DNA of 64,000 nucleotides from Novosphingobium sp. PhB165 (GTDB lineage: Bacteria > Pseudomonadota > Alphaproteobacteria > Sphingomonadales > Sphingomonadaceae). The position numbers and the translations under genes were made by a program. The notes beneath the pieces were generated by a model. That model was not told the origin of the DNA. It ran no database searches and saw only the letters and a list, made by a program, of their open reading frames with translations. How positions within the stretch are numbered: position 1 is the first letter of the stretch; the number at the start of each line of letters is the position of its first letter. The stretch lies in the NCBI RefSeq assembly GCF_004341845.1, contig NZ_SLVB01000010.1:84627-148626 (forward strand). Reading direction: 5' to 3'. Of this stretch, positions 8,217-16,512 are shown piece after piece.

Positions 8217-9526
8217 CAGGTCAGGCCGAGGTTGGCGGCGAACGTCGTGCCTTCGTATTCGGTGCGGAAGACGCCGCGCTTCTGCAGGATCGGCACGACT
8301 TCATCGACGAAGTTGGTGACGGAGGACGCCATGACCGTGGGCGTCAGGTTGTAGCCGTGGCAGCCGGTTTCGCGCCAGATCTGCTCCAGCTTGTCGGCCA
8401 CTTGCTCGGGCGTGCCGACGATTTGCGGCATGCCGACCGAAAGGCCCCACTTGATCGCCACTTCGCGCAAGGTGAAGGGGCGGTCGCCCAGTACCGAGGT
8501 GAAGGCCTTCATCAGCCCCTGCGAGGCCTGCGTCGCCTGTTCCTGCATCGGCTGATCGAGTTCGATGCCGGAGAAATCGACGCCCATCGTGCCCGAAAGC
8601 CGGGCAAGACAGCCGTCGAGTGGCAGGCGCTCGACCAGATCGTCAAGGTGGCGCTGCGCTTCCTCCTCGGTGCCGCCAAGGATCGGCTGCACGCCGAACA
8701 GCACGCCGGGCGCCTTGCGGCCGAGGCCGGTCGCGGCTTCCTGCAACTGGTTCATATAGCGCTGCATGCCGGGCAGGTTGGGCTGGATCGCGAAGACCAC
8801 GTCGCCATGCTCAAGGCCGAAGCGCAGGCCGCGCCCCGAGGTGCCCGCCTGGAACAGCACCGGGCGCTTCTGCGGGGAGGGCAGCACCGGGCCGACCGTC
8901 TGGCACTTGTGGAACTCGCCGTCGAAATCGACGAACTTCACCTTGGAAGGATCGGCGTAGATCCCCGCCTCGCGGTCGGCGAGGACGGCGCCTTCCCCGA
9001 TCGAATCCCACAGGCGGTAGCAGATCTCCATGTATTCGTCGGCGGCATCGTAGCGGCGGTCATGATCGAGCTGCTGGTGGCCGAGCGCGCGGTGCTCGCC
9101 GCGCAAGTGGCCGGTGACGATGTTCCAGCCGATGCGGCCGCCGGACAGGTAGTCCAGCGTGGAAAGCTGGCGCACGATTGACCACGGGCGGTAGGAGCTG
9201 GTCGACATCGTCGTTGCGAGGCCGAGGTTCTCGGTCACGGCGGCGAGCGCGGAGAGCAGCACGACGGGATCGTGGTTGGGCCAGCAGATGCCGTACTTCA
9301 CCGCGTCTTCATGGCTGTCGCGATAGCGGTCGAACACGCCGGGCGTATCGGCGAAGAACAGGCCGTCGAACTTGCCGCGCTCCAGCGTGCGGACGAGGTC
9401 CTGCCACGCCTTGAGATCGGCCATCGCGTCCAGCCGGTTGTCCCCGGGCGCGGCCCAGCTGAGCACGGTGTGATTGATCGGTGAATGGATCTGGAAGCTG
9501 ACCAGATGCATCTGCTTGCCTGCCAT
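8216..9526 (-). CDS. Luciferase-like flavin-dependent monooxygenase (NtaA/SnaA/DszA type)
   Basis: A 436-residue TIM-barrel monooxygenase of the bacterial luciferase superfamily, in the branch that contains nitrilotriacetate, pristinamycin and dibenzothiophene-sulfone monooxygenases. Diagnostic segments are FDGLFFADTPGVF, the SSYRPWSIVRQLSTLDYLSGGRIGWNIVT region in parts and VLFQAGTSGRGLRFGLEHGD. Such enzymes use FMNH2 from a separate reductase and O2; no flavin reductase is seen here. GCAGGAGAGAGACA supplies a strong ribosome site at 9526. It is third in the operon and likely carries out the oxygenation step. Confidence 0.88.
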   Translation of the reverse strand: MAGKQMHLVSFQIHSPINHTVLSWAAPGDNRLDAMADLKAWQDLVRTLERGKFDGLFFADTPGVFDRYRDSHEDAVKYGICWPNHDPVVLLSALAAVTENLGLATTMSTSSYRPWSIVRQLSTLDYLSGGRIGWNIVTGHLRGEHRALGHQQLDHDRRYDAADEYMEICYRLWDSIGEGAVLADREAGIYADPSKVKFVDFDGEFHKCQTVGPVLPSPQKRPVLFQAGTSGRGLRFGLEHGDVVFAIQPNLPGMQRYMNQLQEAATGLGRKAPGVLFGVQPILGGTEEEAQRHLDDLVERLPLDGCLARLSGTMGVDFSGIELDQPMQEQATQASQGLMKAFTSVLGDRPFTLREVAIKWGLSVGMPQIVGTPEQVADKLEQIWRETGCHGYNLTPTVMASSVTNFVDEVVPILQKRGVFRTEYEGTTFAANLGLT

Positions 9527-9608
9527 TGTCTCTCTCCTGCTTCCTTCGCGATGCGCGGATTTCGGCCCGGCGCATGCAGTCTTTTTGTTTCCGGCCTGTT
9601 TTCAGGAT

Positions 9609-9646
9609 GCGACCGGGCCAATGGGCGGAATTGTCGGCCCGGTCGC
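9609..9646. promoter_or_regulatory. Strong intercistronic hairpin
   Basis: GCGACCGGGCC (9609-9619) pairs perfectly with GGCCCGGTCGC (9636-9646) around a 16-nt loop. It lies in the 170-bp gap between the aldolase and monooxygenase genes of one operon. There is no T run on the minus strand, so it may stabilise or process mRNA, or attenuate expression, rather than terminate fully. Confidence 0.6.
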
Positions 9647-9696
9647 CCCTGCTGGACCGCCTTGCGGTCCCCTCCCCAGGTGCAGCCTTTACGTTC

Positions 9697-10422
9697 TTAA
9701 GACGCGGCGTCGTTGAAGGCGCCGTCGTGGATTTCGATGCCGAGGTCGGCGATGATCTCGTCCATGCCGAGGATCTCGAACAGCACTTCGCCTTCGCCGA
9801 TGCGGCGGCGGAATTCGACTTCGGCGGCGGCGCGGGTCTCGGCCTTGGCGACGGTCTGTTCGATGAGTGCGCGCGGGATCACCAGCACGCCGTCGGAATC
9901 GCCGACGATGAGATCGCCGGGCTCGACCTGAACGCCGTCGGCAACGATCGGCACGTTGACGGCGGCCGGTCCGCGCTTCTTGGGATGCTCTACGGAGACG
10001 GCGGTGGACCAGACCGGGTAGCCAAGCTCACGGATCGCATCGACATCGCGCGTGGCGCCGTAGACGACGGTGCCGGCAAGGCCCTTCTGTTTCGCGTAGG
10101 TGCAGGCAACGTCACCCCAAAGTGCACCTTGGTGCCCGCCGCCATTGGTCAGGACCAGCACGTCTCCGGCCTCGGCAACCCAAAGCGCGGCATGGATGGC
10201 AAGGTTGTCGCCGGGGAAATTCCACGCGGTGACGGCCGGGCCGCAGAGCTTCTGGCCGGGGGCGATGGGGACCATGGCGGGGCTCATCAGGCCCATGCGC
10301 CCGGCGATCTCGCCCAGGCCTTCGTGGAGGTCGGCCACACCGAACTTCGCGGCGCGCGCGACCAGCGCGGGATCGGGCCTGGGAATGCTGCGATAGATCA
10401 CGGACTTGAGCGGGGCAGTCAT
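9697..10422 (-). CDS. RraA-type 4-hydroxy-2-oxoacid (HMG/CHA) aldolase
   Basis: A 241-residue RraA-fold protein. The family's active-site segments are visible: GPAVTAWNFPGDN, GALWGDVACTYAKQKGLAGTVVYGATRD (in parts) with the catalytic Arg-Asp of GATRD, and GDSDGVLVIPRA, which holds the metal-ligand Asp pair. Class II aldolases of this fold cleave 4-hydroxy-4-methyl-2-oxoglutarate or 4-carboxy-4-hydroxy-2-oxoadipate to pyruvate, and some decarboxylate oxaloacetate. It overlaps the dehydrogenase stop by ATGA. In context it is likely the carbon-carbon cleavage step, rather than RNase E control. Confidence 0.82.
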   Translation of the reverse strand: MTAPLKSVIYRSIPRPDPALVARAAKFGVADLHEGLGEIAGRMGLMSPAMVPIAPGQKLCGPAVTAWNFPGDNLAIHAALWVAEAGDVLVLTNGGGHQGALWGDVACTYAKQKGLAGTVVYGATRDVDAIRELGYPVWSTAVSVEHPKKRGPAAVNVPIVADGVQVEPGDLIVGDSDGVLVIPRALIEQTVAKAETRAAAEVEFRRRIGEGEVLFEILGMDEIIADLGIEIHDGAFNDAAS

Positions 10423-11375
10423 GCGAAAATCTCCGGGTTGAGCAGGGTTTCCGGCCGCTCACCACGGCTCACGAGCGCCACCACGCGGGCGACATTGAGC
10501 GCCATGTCGCGCATTCCGGCCTCGGTAACGCCGGCGACATGGGGTGAGAGCAGGCAATTGGGCAGGGCGAACAGCGGATTGTCGGGAGCGGGGGGCTCGG
10601 CCTCGAACACGTCGATGCCGGCACCGGCGATCTGGCCCGATCTCAGTGCGTCGGCGAGCGCGGCTTCGTTGACAATGCCGCCGCGCGAACAGTTCACGAG
10701 GATCGCGTGGGGGGACATCAGGCCCAGCTCCACCGTATCGATCAGATTGCGCGTGCCGTCGGTCAGCGGGGTGTGGATCGAGATCACGTCGCGCCGCAGG
10801 ATTTCCGCCAGCGGCAGCGGTTCCACCCCGGCAGCGCGGATGTCCTCATCGGGAACCACGGGATCGAAAGCGGCCACTTCCGCACCGAAACCGGCGCCGC
10901 AGATCTGCGCCACGCAGCGAGCGATGCGGCCGAAGCCGATCAGGCCGACGCGCGCGCCGGTCAGGTCGCCAAGGCGGACGGCCCAGCGCTCGTCCCAGCG
11001 GCCATTGCGCACAAGTGTATCCATCTCGCGAGTCCGGCGCAGCAGCGCCAGTATCATCGAGACGGCCCCTTCGGCCACGGCGGTGGAATTGTTGCCGCCC
11101 GGCGTATTGGCCACCATGACCCCGCGCGCGGTGGCAGCGGCAATGTCGATATTGTCCACCCCGGCACCGTGCTTCACGATGGCCTTGAGGCGCGGCATCG
11201 CGCCGAAAACCTCGGGCCCCAGCGGGCTGGTGCGGATGACGATCACACTGGTTTCGGCAAGGCGCGGGTCCTCCCGCCAGTTCGCCGGAGCGATGATATC
11301 GTGCGCCTGCTCCATCCGTTCGACGCCGAGCGGATGAATCGGATCGATAATGCATACGAGTTCACGGGAACTCAT
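10419..11375 (-). CDS. D-2-hydroxyacid dehydrogenase
   Basis: A 318-residue NAD(P)-dependent dehydrogenase of the phosphoglycerate/D-lactate dehydrogenase family. The Rossmann motif reads GLIGFGRIARCVAQ, the substrate-binding and catalytic triad is carried by NCSRGGIVNE (Arg), GIDVFEAEPP (Glu) and LLSPHVAGVT (His). GGAGAGG upstream supports the start at 11375. It heads the five-gene minus-strand operon and is divergent from the SMP-30 lactonase. It would interconvert a D-2-hydroxy acid and a 2-oxo acid. Confidence 0.88.
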   Translation of the reverse strand: MSSRELVCIIDPIHPLGVERMEQAHDIIAPANWREDPRLAETSVIVIRTSPLGPEVFGAMPRLKAIVKHGAGVDNIDIAAATARGVMVANTPGGNNSTAVAEGAVSMILALLRRTREMDTLVRNGRWDERWAVRLGDLTGARVGLIGFGRIARCVAQICGAGFGAEVAAFDPVVPDEDIRAAGVEPLPLAEILRRDVISIHTPLTDGTRNLIDTVELGLMSPHAILVNCSRGGIVNEAALADALRSGQIAGAGIDVFEAEPPAPDNPLFALPNCLLSPHVAGVTEAGMRDMALNVARVVALVSRGERPETLLNPEIFA

Positions 11376-11394
11376 GGGGTTTTCGCCTCTCCAA

Positions 11395-11420
11395 GCCAGT
11401 TATGTATACTTTTTTGTCTG
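11395..11420. promoter_or_regulatory. Possible GntR operator in divergent promoter
   Basis: The 162-bp gap between the divergent dehydrogenase and lactonase genes has an AT-rich patch with the palindromic core GTATAC (11404-11409) in TTATGTATACTTTTTT. FadR-type GntR proteins often bind symmetrical sites of this kind. The symmetry is short and there is only one copy, so this is a weak proposal. Confidence 0.3.
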
Positions 11421-11537
11421 ATGGCTTGGTGAAGCCTCTTTTCAGAACGGTCAATGGGCAATAGGTCTTTCGCCAAGCAGGAGGCGTGCCCATCGGCGCA
11501 ATGCCGTGGGAGCGATGCCCCGAAACAGGAGAGAGAG

Positions 11538-12461
11538 ATGTTCGCTGCACCGCCCGCCGTCATGGCGGAATTGTTCTGCCGCATTCCTGACAAGTTCCGC
11601 CGTTTCGGCGAAAGCACCGAATGGGCGCGGGTGCAGCTGCACGGCGCGCCGGCCCCGGTATTCCTCGAAGGTCCGGTGTTCGACGCCGAGGGCAACCTGT
11701 GGGTGACGGACATTCCCTGGGGCCGCCTGTTCCGCATCGCGCCCGACGGCACTTGCGAACTTGGTTTCGAATACGACGGCCAGCCCAACGGCATGAAGTT
11801 CCTGGCGGATGGGCGCCTGCTGGTGGCGGACCATCACAAGGGGATGGTGATCTGCGATCCCGCCACCGGCAAAGTGGAGACATGGTTCGACCGCTATCTG
11901 CTGGAGCCGTTCCTCGGCTGCAACGATCTCACGATCGCCAGCAACGGCGATATCTACTTTACAGATCAGGGCCAGTCGGGCTGGCAGAATCCCAATGGCC
12001 GCCTGTTCCGCGTGCGCGCCGGGACGGACCGGCTCGAACTGCTGCTGAGCGGCATTCCCAGCCCTAACGGCCTCGTGCTCAACAAGGCGGAGACCGCGCT
12101 GTTCCTGGCCGTTACCCGCGCCAATGCGGTCTGGCGCTGCCCGCTTGTCGAAGACGGTGAGGTGGTGAGCAAGGTGGGGACTTATATCCAGATGTCCGGC
12201 GGCTCGGGTCCGGACGGCCTGACCATCGACGAGGACGACAATCTGGTCGTCTGCCACGTCGGCTTCGGCGCGGTCTGGCTGTTCAGCAACCGGGGCGAGC
12301 CGATGCTGCGGATCGATGTGCCCGAAGGCCGACATACCACCAATGCGGCCTATGGCGGGCCGGACAACCGCTGGCTCTATTTCACCGAATCGAGCACCGG
12401 CACGGTCTATCGCACTGAGATGCCGGTTCCCGGCCGGCCGATCTATTCGGCCAGCATCTGA
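11538..12461 (+). CDS. SMP-30/gluconolactonase family lactone hydrolase
   Basis: A 307-residue six-bladed beta-propeller lactonase. Metal-site residues are carried by FLEGPVFDAEGNLWVTD (Glu in EGP), GCNDLTIASNGDIYFTDQG and GPDGLTIDEDDNL. The gene starts at the ATG at 11538, preceded by AGGAGAGAG. An in-frame extension upstream lacks conserved sequence. No signal peptide is evident, so it is cytoplasmic. It is divergent from the operon above and likely opens a lactone to a hydroxy acid consumed by that operon. Confidence 0.86.
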   Translation: MFAAPPAVMAELFCRIPDKFRRFGESTEWARVQLHGAPAPVFLEGPVFDAEGNLWVTDIPWGRLFRIAPDGTCELGFEYDGQPNGMKFLADGRLLVADHHKGMVICDPATGKVETWFDRYLLEPFLGCNDLTIASNGDIYFTDQGQSGWQNPNGRLFRVRAGTDRLELLLSGIPSPNGLVLNKAETALFLAVTRANAVWRCPLVEDGEVVSKVGTYIQMSGGSGPDGLTIDEDDNLVVCHVGFGAVWLFSNRGEPMLRIDVPEGRHTTNAAYGGPDNRWLYFTESSTGTVYRTEMPVPGRPIYSASI

Positions 12462-12465
12462 GACC

Positions 12466-13470
12466 TTACCAGTCCGGCGGGGCAGCTTGCGAGAGGCCCC
12501 GCCATTCTTCGAAGAACGGCGCCAGTTCGCCCGGAAGCGCGGCAATGAAGGCCTCGTCCAGCGGATAGTGCGGCATCGCTTCCGCCACCGCGTCTAGCAG
12601 GGCAAGACCCTGCATCCGGTCCTTCGGCCGCTTGAGCGGATTGCGCTTGGCCTGCGCCGCCATCCAGAGCTTGTGGAGCGCAAACCAGCGCGGATCGGGC
12701 GCGACGATGCGGGCCGGAGAGCCGTCGCGGCAACCGATCACCTGATCCACCGGGCGCCCCAGCAGCAGCCATTCCTGCTCGGGCAGCGGCACCGGGCGCG
12801 GCTGATCGCGCCCGCCCAATGTCGCCGCGCGCGACGGGGCCACCAGCAGTTCCACTTCGTAGGCCTTGGCATTGCGCGCCTGAAAATCGCGCTCGGCATT
12901 GACGGTGAACGTGGAATCGACCGCCTTCAGCATGTCCCACACCCGCCGCTCGTGCTCCTCGGCTTCCAGCGCGATCCACGCGAGGTCGAAGTCCTCGGTC
13001 TCGTCGGGCAGCTCGATACGGCCATTGGCCTCGATCATGTAGGCGGCAATGGCATTGGTGCCGACGACCAGCAAGTGCGAACCCAGCAGGTCGCGCCGGT
13101 CGCATTCGCGCAGGATCGGCCCTGCGTCGGAGGACAGCAGCGGCAGCCGCAGCGCGCGGTAGAGCGCCGCCGCTTCGGCAAGGGCCGGGCGCAGCGCGCG
13201 CACGCGCTCCTTCAGCGCCGCTTTTGTCTCGTGATAGTCGGCAAACTGCGCTTCCAGTTCGGGCGTCATGGCGCCGAGGCTCTTGCCGTTTCCGCCCCGG
13301 TCGAAGATGCGGTAAAGGTATTCGTGGCCGTTCACGGTCTTGCGCCGCAGGTCGTAGGGCAGGGCGGCAAGGTCGCGCTCGGCCTCGATCCATGTCTCGT
13401 AGCGCTGGCGCAAGTTGACCAGCAGGCGGGACTGCTCATCGGAGAAGGGGCGGACGCGGGCCATCCCCAT
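12466..13470 (-). CDS. GSU2403-like nucleotidyltransferase-fold protein
   Basis: A 334-residue protein that resembles the GSU2403-type nucleotidyltransferase fold family. The core has LVVGTNAIAAYMIEANGRI (a degenerate GT/S motif) followed by ETEDFDLAWIAL, whose DFD carries the metal-binding acidic pair. FALHKLWMAAQAKRNPLKRPKDRMQGLALLDAV (in parts) matches the conserved C-terminal helices. An alternative start lies two codons downstream. The ATG abuts a strong palindrome at 13471-13510. Its function is unknown; the family is related to enzymes that modify tRNA, proteins or antibiotics, including toxin-like members. It is convergent with the lactonase, only 4 bp away. Confidence 0.7.
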   Translation of the reverse strand: MGMARVRPFSDEQSRLLVNLRQRYETWIEAERDLAALPYDLRRKTVNGHEYLYRIFDRGGNGKSLGAMTPELEAQFADYHETKAALKERVRALRPALAEAAALYRALRLPLLSSDAGPILRECDRRDLLGSHLLVVGTNAIAAYMIEANGRIELPDETEDFDLAWIALEAEEHERRVWDMLKAVDSTFTVNAERDFQARNAKAYEVELLVAPSRAATLGGRDQPRPVPLPEQEWLLLGRPVDQVIGCRDGSPARIVAPDPRWFALHKLWMAAQAKRNPLKRPKDRMQGLALLDAVAEAMPHYPLDEAFIAALPGELAPFFEEWRGLSQAAPPDW

Positions 13471-13510
13471 TTATCCCACAATTTCTAGATATCGTCAATT
13501 TGTGGGATAA
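13471..13510. promoter_or_regulatory. Palindromic operator abutting the nucleotidyltransferase start
   Basis: TTATCCCACA (13471-13480) is mirrored exactly by TGTGGGATAA (13501-13510), and partial AATT symmetry extends the arms inward. The left arm touches the start codon of the minus-strand gene, so a bound protein would block its translation start region and transcription. The other side faces the luxE-like gene 110 bp away. No HTH gene is adjacent. Confidence 0.65.
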
Positions 13511-13622
13511 TGACGCCCAGCCATTCGAAAATCCTCTGGCTGCCAGAAAGGCTCGGCAGGTTCCGGCTCGGGAGAGGCTTGCATAAGCTGCGGGCAAAGA
13601 AAAACCGGAAGAGGATTTGCCA

Positions 13623-15011
13623 ATGTCGATCAGCCTGCTGCCGGACAATCCGGCCACTTGGACCTATCGCCGTTTCGAGGACCTCTATGCGATCCCGCGC
13701 GAGGAGCGCGAGAAGCTGCAACTGGAAGCGGTGCGGATCAATTTCGCGAAGCTGCGGGACCGCATCCCGGCTCTGAAGAAGCTGGCAGACCGGCAGGGCG
13801 TGGAGGCGATCGATCGGATCGAGGATGTCCTGCCGGTCTGCTTCGATCACCGCGTGCTCAAGAACTATCCGATCCAGATCATCGAGAACCGCGATTTTGC
13901 AAAGCTCACCGGCTGGCTGGACAAGCTGACCGCGCATGACCTCACCCGCGTCGATCTTACCGGCGTGACCACCATCGAGCAGTGGCTCGCCCGCCTCGAA
14001 GCCTATGGCATGCTGGTGACCTATTCGAGCGGGACGACCGGCAAGCTCTCTTTCGTGCCGCGTTCCTATGACGAGCTTGGTCCGTGGAAATTCCACTTCT
14101 TCAACGTCAACCGCGCGTCGAGCGGCGTCGATCCCTGGACCACTAAGCTGCCGACCTTCTTCCCCGGCTATCGCGGCGGCTATCAGACGATGCTCAAGAT
14201 GATGAGCCTGTTCAATGTCGAGATGGCGGGCGGCGAGGCCAACTACCACACGCTTTACGACACCCATATCCCGGCCGACCTGATGGCGCTTTCCGGACGC
14301 CTGCAGGCCGCCGAAGACCGGGGCGAGGTGATGAGCCTTGGCCTCGATCCGGCATTGCTCGATCAGCGCGAGGCGATGATGCGGCAGGGCCGCACGCGCG
14401 AGACGGACATGGAGTCGTGGTTCGGCAAGCTGATCCACGACTTCCGGGGCCAGCGCGTGAAGATCGGCGGCACGTTCGCGGACCTCTACCGCGTGGCCCG
14501 CGCCGGGCTCGACAAGGGCATGACCTGTCAGTTCGCAGCGGGCTCCATCGTCGAGGGCGGCGGCGGCATGAAGGGGTACAAGGATGCCCCCGCTGACTGG
14601 GAAGAACAGGTGAAGGCCTTCTTCGGGGTCGCCCGGCTGGGCAATCAGTACGGTTTTTCCGAATGCATCGGCAATGCGCCGATGTGTTCGCACGGATACT
14701 TCCATTTCCTGCCTTACACCGTGCCCTTGCTGATGGACGGCGAAGGGCGCGCGCTGCCGCGCGAGGGGATCCAGAAAGGGCGGCTCGCGCTCGTCGACCC
14801 GATCCCGACATCCTATTGGGGCGGCTTCACGTCGGGCGATGAAGTGACGATCCACTGGGAGGAGGACTGCCCCTGCGGCTGGGGTGGTCCGCGCGCCGCC
14901 AAGACGATCCGCCGGTTTGCCGAGAACGAGGGCGGGGATGACAAGATCACCTGCGCCGGATCGCAGGCCGCCTACAACGAGTTCATGGAATTCGTGGCGG
15001 GAGAGGCGTGA
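13623..15011 (+). CDS. LuxE-like acyl-protein synthetase (carboxylate-activating ligase)
   Basis: A 462-residue adenylate-forming enzyme of the LuxE/acyl-protein synthetase family. The ATP-binding loop is TYSSGTTGKLSFVPRS at about 133-148. QYGFSECIGNAPMC (around 340) and the C-terminal CPCGWGGPRA fit the same family. LuxE activates a carboxylic acid as acyl-AMP and passes the acyl group to a cysteine for reduction by LuxC. ATG at 13623 follows GAGGA. The stop overlaps the next start (TGATG), so it is coupled to the LuxC-like gene. No luxA, luxB or luxD is present, so light emission is not expected. Confidence 0.8.
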   Translation: MSISLLPDNPATWTYRRFEDLYAIPREEREKLQLEAVRINFAKLRDRIPALKKLADRQGVEAIDRIEDVLPVCFDHRVLKNYPIQIIENRDFAKLTGWLDKLTAHDLTRVDLTGVTTIEQWLARLEAYGMLVTYSSGTTGKLSFVPRSYDELGPWKFHFFNVNRASSGVDPWTTKLPTFFPGYRGGYQTMLKMMSLFNVEMAGGEANYHTLYDTHIPADLMALSGRLQAAEDRGEVMSLGLDPALLDQREAMMRQGRTRETDMESWFGKLIHDFRGQRVKIGGTFADLYRVARAGLDKGMTCQFAAGSIVEGGGGMKGYKDAPADWEEQVKAFFGVARLGNQYGFSECIGNAPMCSHGYFHFLPYTVPLLMDGEGRALPREGIQKGRLALVDPIPTSYWGGFTSGDEVTIHWEEDCPCGWGGPRAAKTIRRFAENEGGDDKITCAGSQAAYNEFMEFVAGEA

Positions 15012-16501
15012 TGGAACTGCCCATGGCTGACGCTCTCGACATCCCGATCATCGCGCGTGGCCGGGTTATCATGCCGGGTGAGGACGCGGTGCTGTTCAAA
15101 GGACGGGGAGGCGCGGATTTCCGGCAGGCCGATCCGCATCGGCACATCCACGACCTTGTGCTCGGCGATACAGCGCGGCTGCGCGACCTGCACGATACGC
15201 CGATCCGTGAGATCATCGACCTCTTGGCAGAACTGGGCAAGCGCCTGCGGCTGGAGGACAACGAACTGCTCCAGCAGAGTTTCGCTCTCGCCCTGAAAGC
15301 GGGCGGGCTGGCCGAGCCGATCCTGCGCGGCGTCTATGACGCGCTGCCGGCGATGTTCGATGCGGTGATGATGACGGGGCTGGTCGACAAGACCATCGGG
15401 CTCGATCATCTCGATGGCTGGGTGCCGGGGCAGGGCGATTATGCCAATGTCAGCATCCGCGCGGTCGGTACGCGGCAGCTTCACATCACGGCGGGGAACG
15501 TGCCGGTAGTGGCGGCGATGACGGTGGCACGCGCGGGACTCACCAAGTCCGACATTCTCATCAAGTCGCCGTCCAACGATCCGCTCACCGCCAATGCCAT
15601 CGCCCGCACGCTGATCGGTCTGGCGCCCGATCATCCGGTGACGAAGCATATCGCCGTCGCCTACTGGAAGGGCGGAGACGAATTCATGGACTCGCAGATC
15701 GTGCGCACCAGCCGCATCGACAAGATCACCGCCTGGGGCGGGATGAGTTCGGTGCGCCACATCCAGAAGTTTCTCCAGCCCGGCATCGACCTGACCGCGC
15801 TCAATCCCAAGTATTCGATGTCGATGGTGGGCAGCGAGACGTTCGAGAGCGATGCCGCGATGGACGAGGCGGCGGTGGGTCTTGCTACATTGGCGGGGTT
15901 CTACAACCAGACCGCCTGCGCCAACACGCGCATCATCTATGTCGAAAGCGATTGCGATGAGGCGTCGCTGGACAAGGTGATCGATCTCGGCCGCCGGATG
16001 GTCGCGGCCTATGACCGGCTGCCGCCGCTGCTTTCGGTGCCGTTCACGGTACCGAACCGCGAGTTGGAAGCCGAACTGGTGGCCGTCGCGCTGGAGGACG
16101 ATTTCTACCACGTGGAGGGTGACACGCTGAAAGGCGGCTTCGTCGTTTCGAAGTTCAGCGACCGCGTCGAATTCTACGACAAGCTCTCCAATCGCGTGGT
16201 CAACTTCGTGCCGGTCGACGACCTTACGGACGTGCTCAAGTGGTGCGACGACACTACCCAGACCGTCGGCATTTACCCCGAGACCATCCGTTCGCGCCTC
16301 TTGGATCTGTTTGCCTTGGCGGGCGTGCAGCGGCTGGTTTCGCTGTCGGGCGGCGATCCGATGACGGTCTATGCCAATTCGCACCACATGCCGCCCGGTT
16401 CGCCGCACGACGGAATTGAGCCGATGCGCCGTTCGGTGCGCTGGGTGGTGGACATGCGGCCTGCTCCGGACGGTGTGGCGCTCGGCATCGCGGCGGAATA
16501 G
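15011..16501 (+). CDS. LuxC-like acyl-CoA/acyl-enzyme reductase
   Basis: A 496-residue aldehyde-dehydrogenase-fold protein of the LuxC family (NADPH-dependent acyl reductase). Recognisable parts are HITAGNVPVVAAMTVARAGL, IKSPSNDPLTANAIA, DKITAWGGMSSVRHIQK and the catalytic Cys at about residue 303 in YNQTACANTR. It would reduce the acyl group loaded by the upstream LuxE-like enzyme to an aldehyde. The ATG at 15011 follows GGGAGAGG and overlaps the previous stop. A GTG three bases earlier is a less likely start. The gene lies 11 bp before a LysR regulator. Confidence 0.82.
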   Translation: MELPMADALDIPIIARGRVIMPGEDAVLFKGRGGADFRQADPHRHIHDLVLGDTARLRDLHDTPIREIIDLLAELGKRLRLEDNELLQQSFALALKAGGLAEPILRGVYDALPAMFDAVMMTGLVDKTIGLDHLDGWVPGQGDYANVSIRAVGTRQLHITAGNVPVVAAMTVARAGLTKSDILIKSPSNDPLTANAIARTLIGLAPDHPVTKHIAVAYWKGGDEFMDSQIVRTSRIDKITAWGGMSSVRHIQKFLQPGIDLTALNPKYSMSMVGSETFESDAAMDEAAVGLATLAGFYNQTACANTRIIYVESDCDEASLDKVIDLGRRMVAAYDRLPPLLSVPFTVPNRELEAELVAVALEDDFYHVEGDTLKGGFVVSKFSDRVEFYDKLSNRVVNFVPVDDLTDVLKWCDDTTQTVGIYPETIRSRLLDLFALAGVQRLVSLSGGDPMTVYANSHHMPPGSPHDGIEPMRRSVRWVVDMRPAPDGVALGIAAE

Positions 16502-16512
16502 CATCCGCGTTC

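Noticed and set aside
13623..16501. Bioluminescence operon
   Set aside because: Only LuxE-like and LuxC-like genes are present. No luxA, luxB or luxD is encoded, and the distant luciferase-like enzyme belongs to the NtaA/DszA branch.
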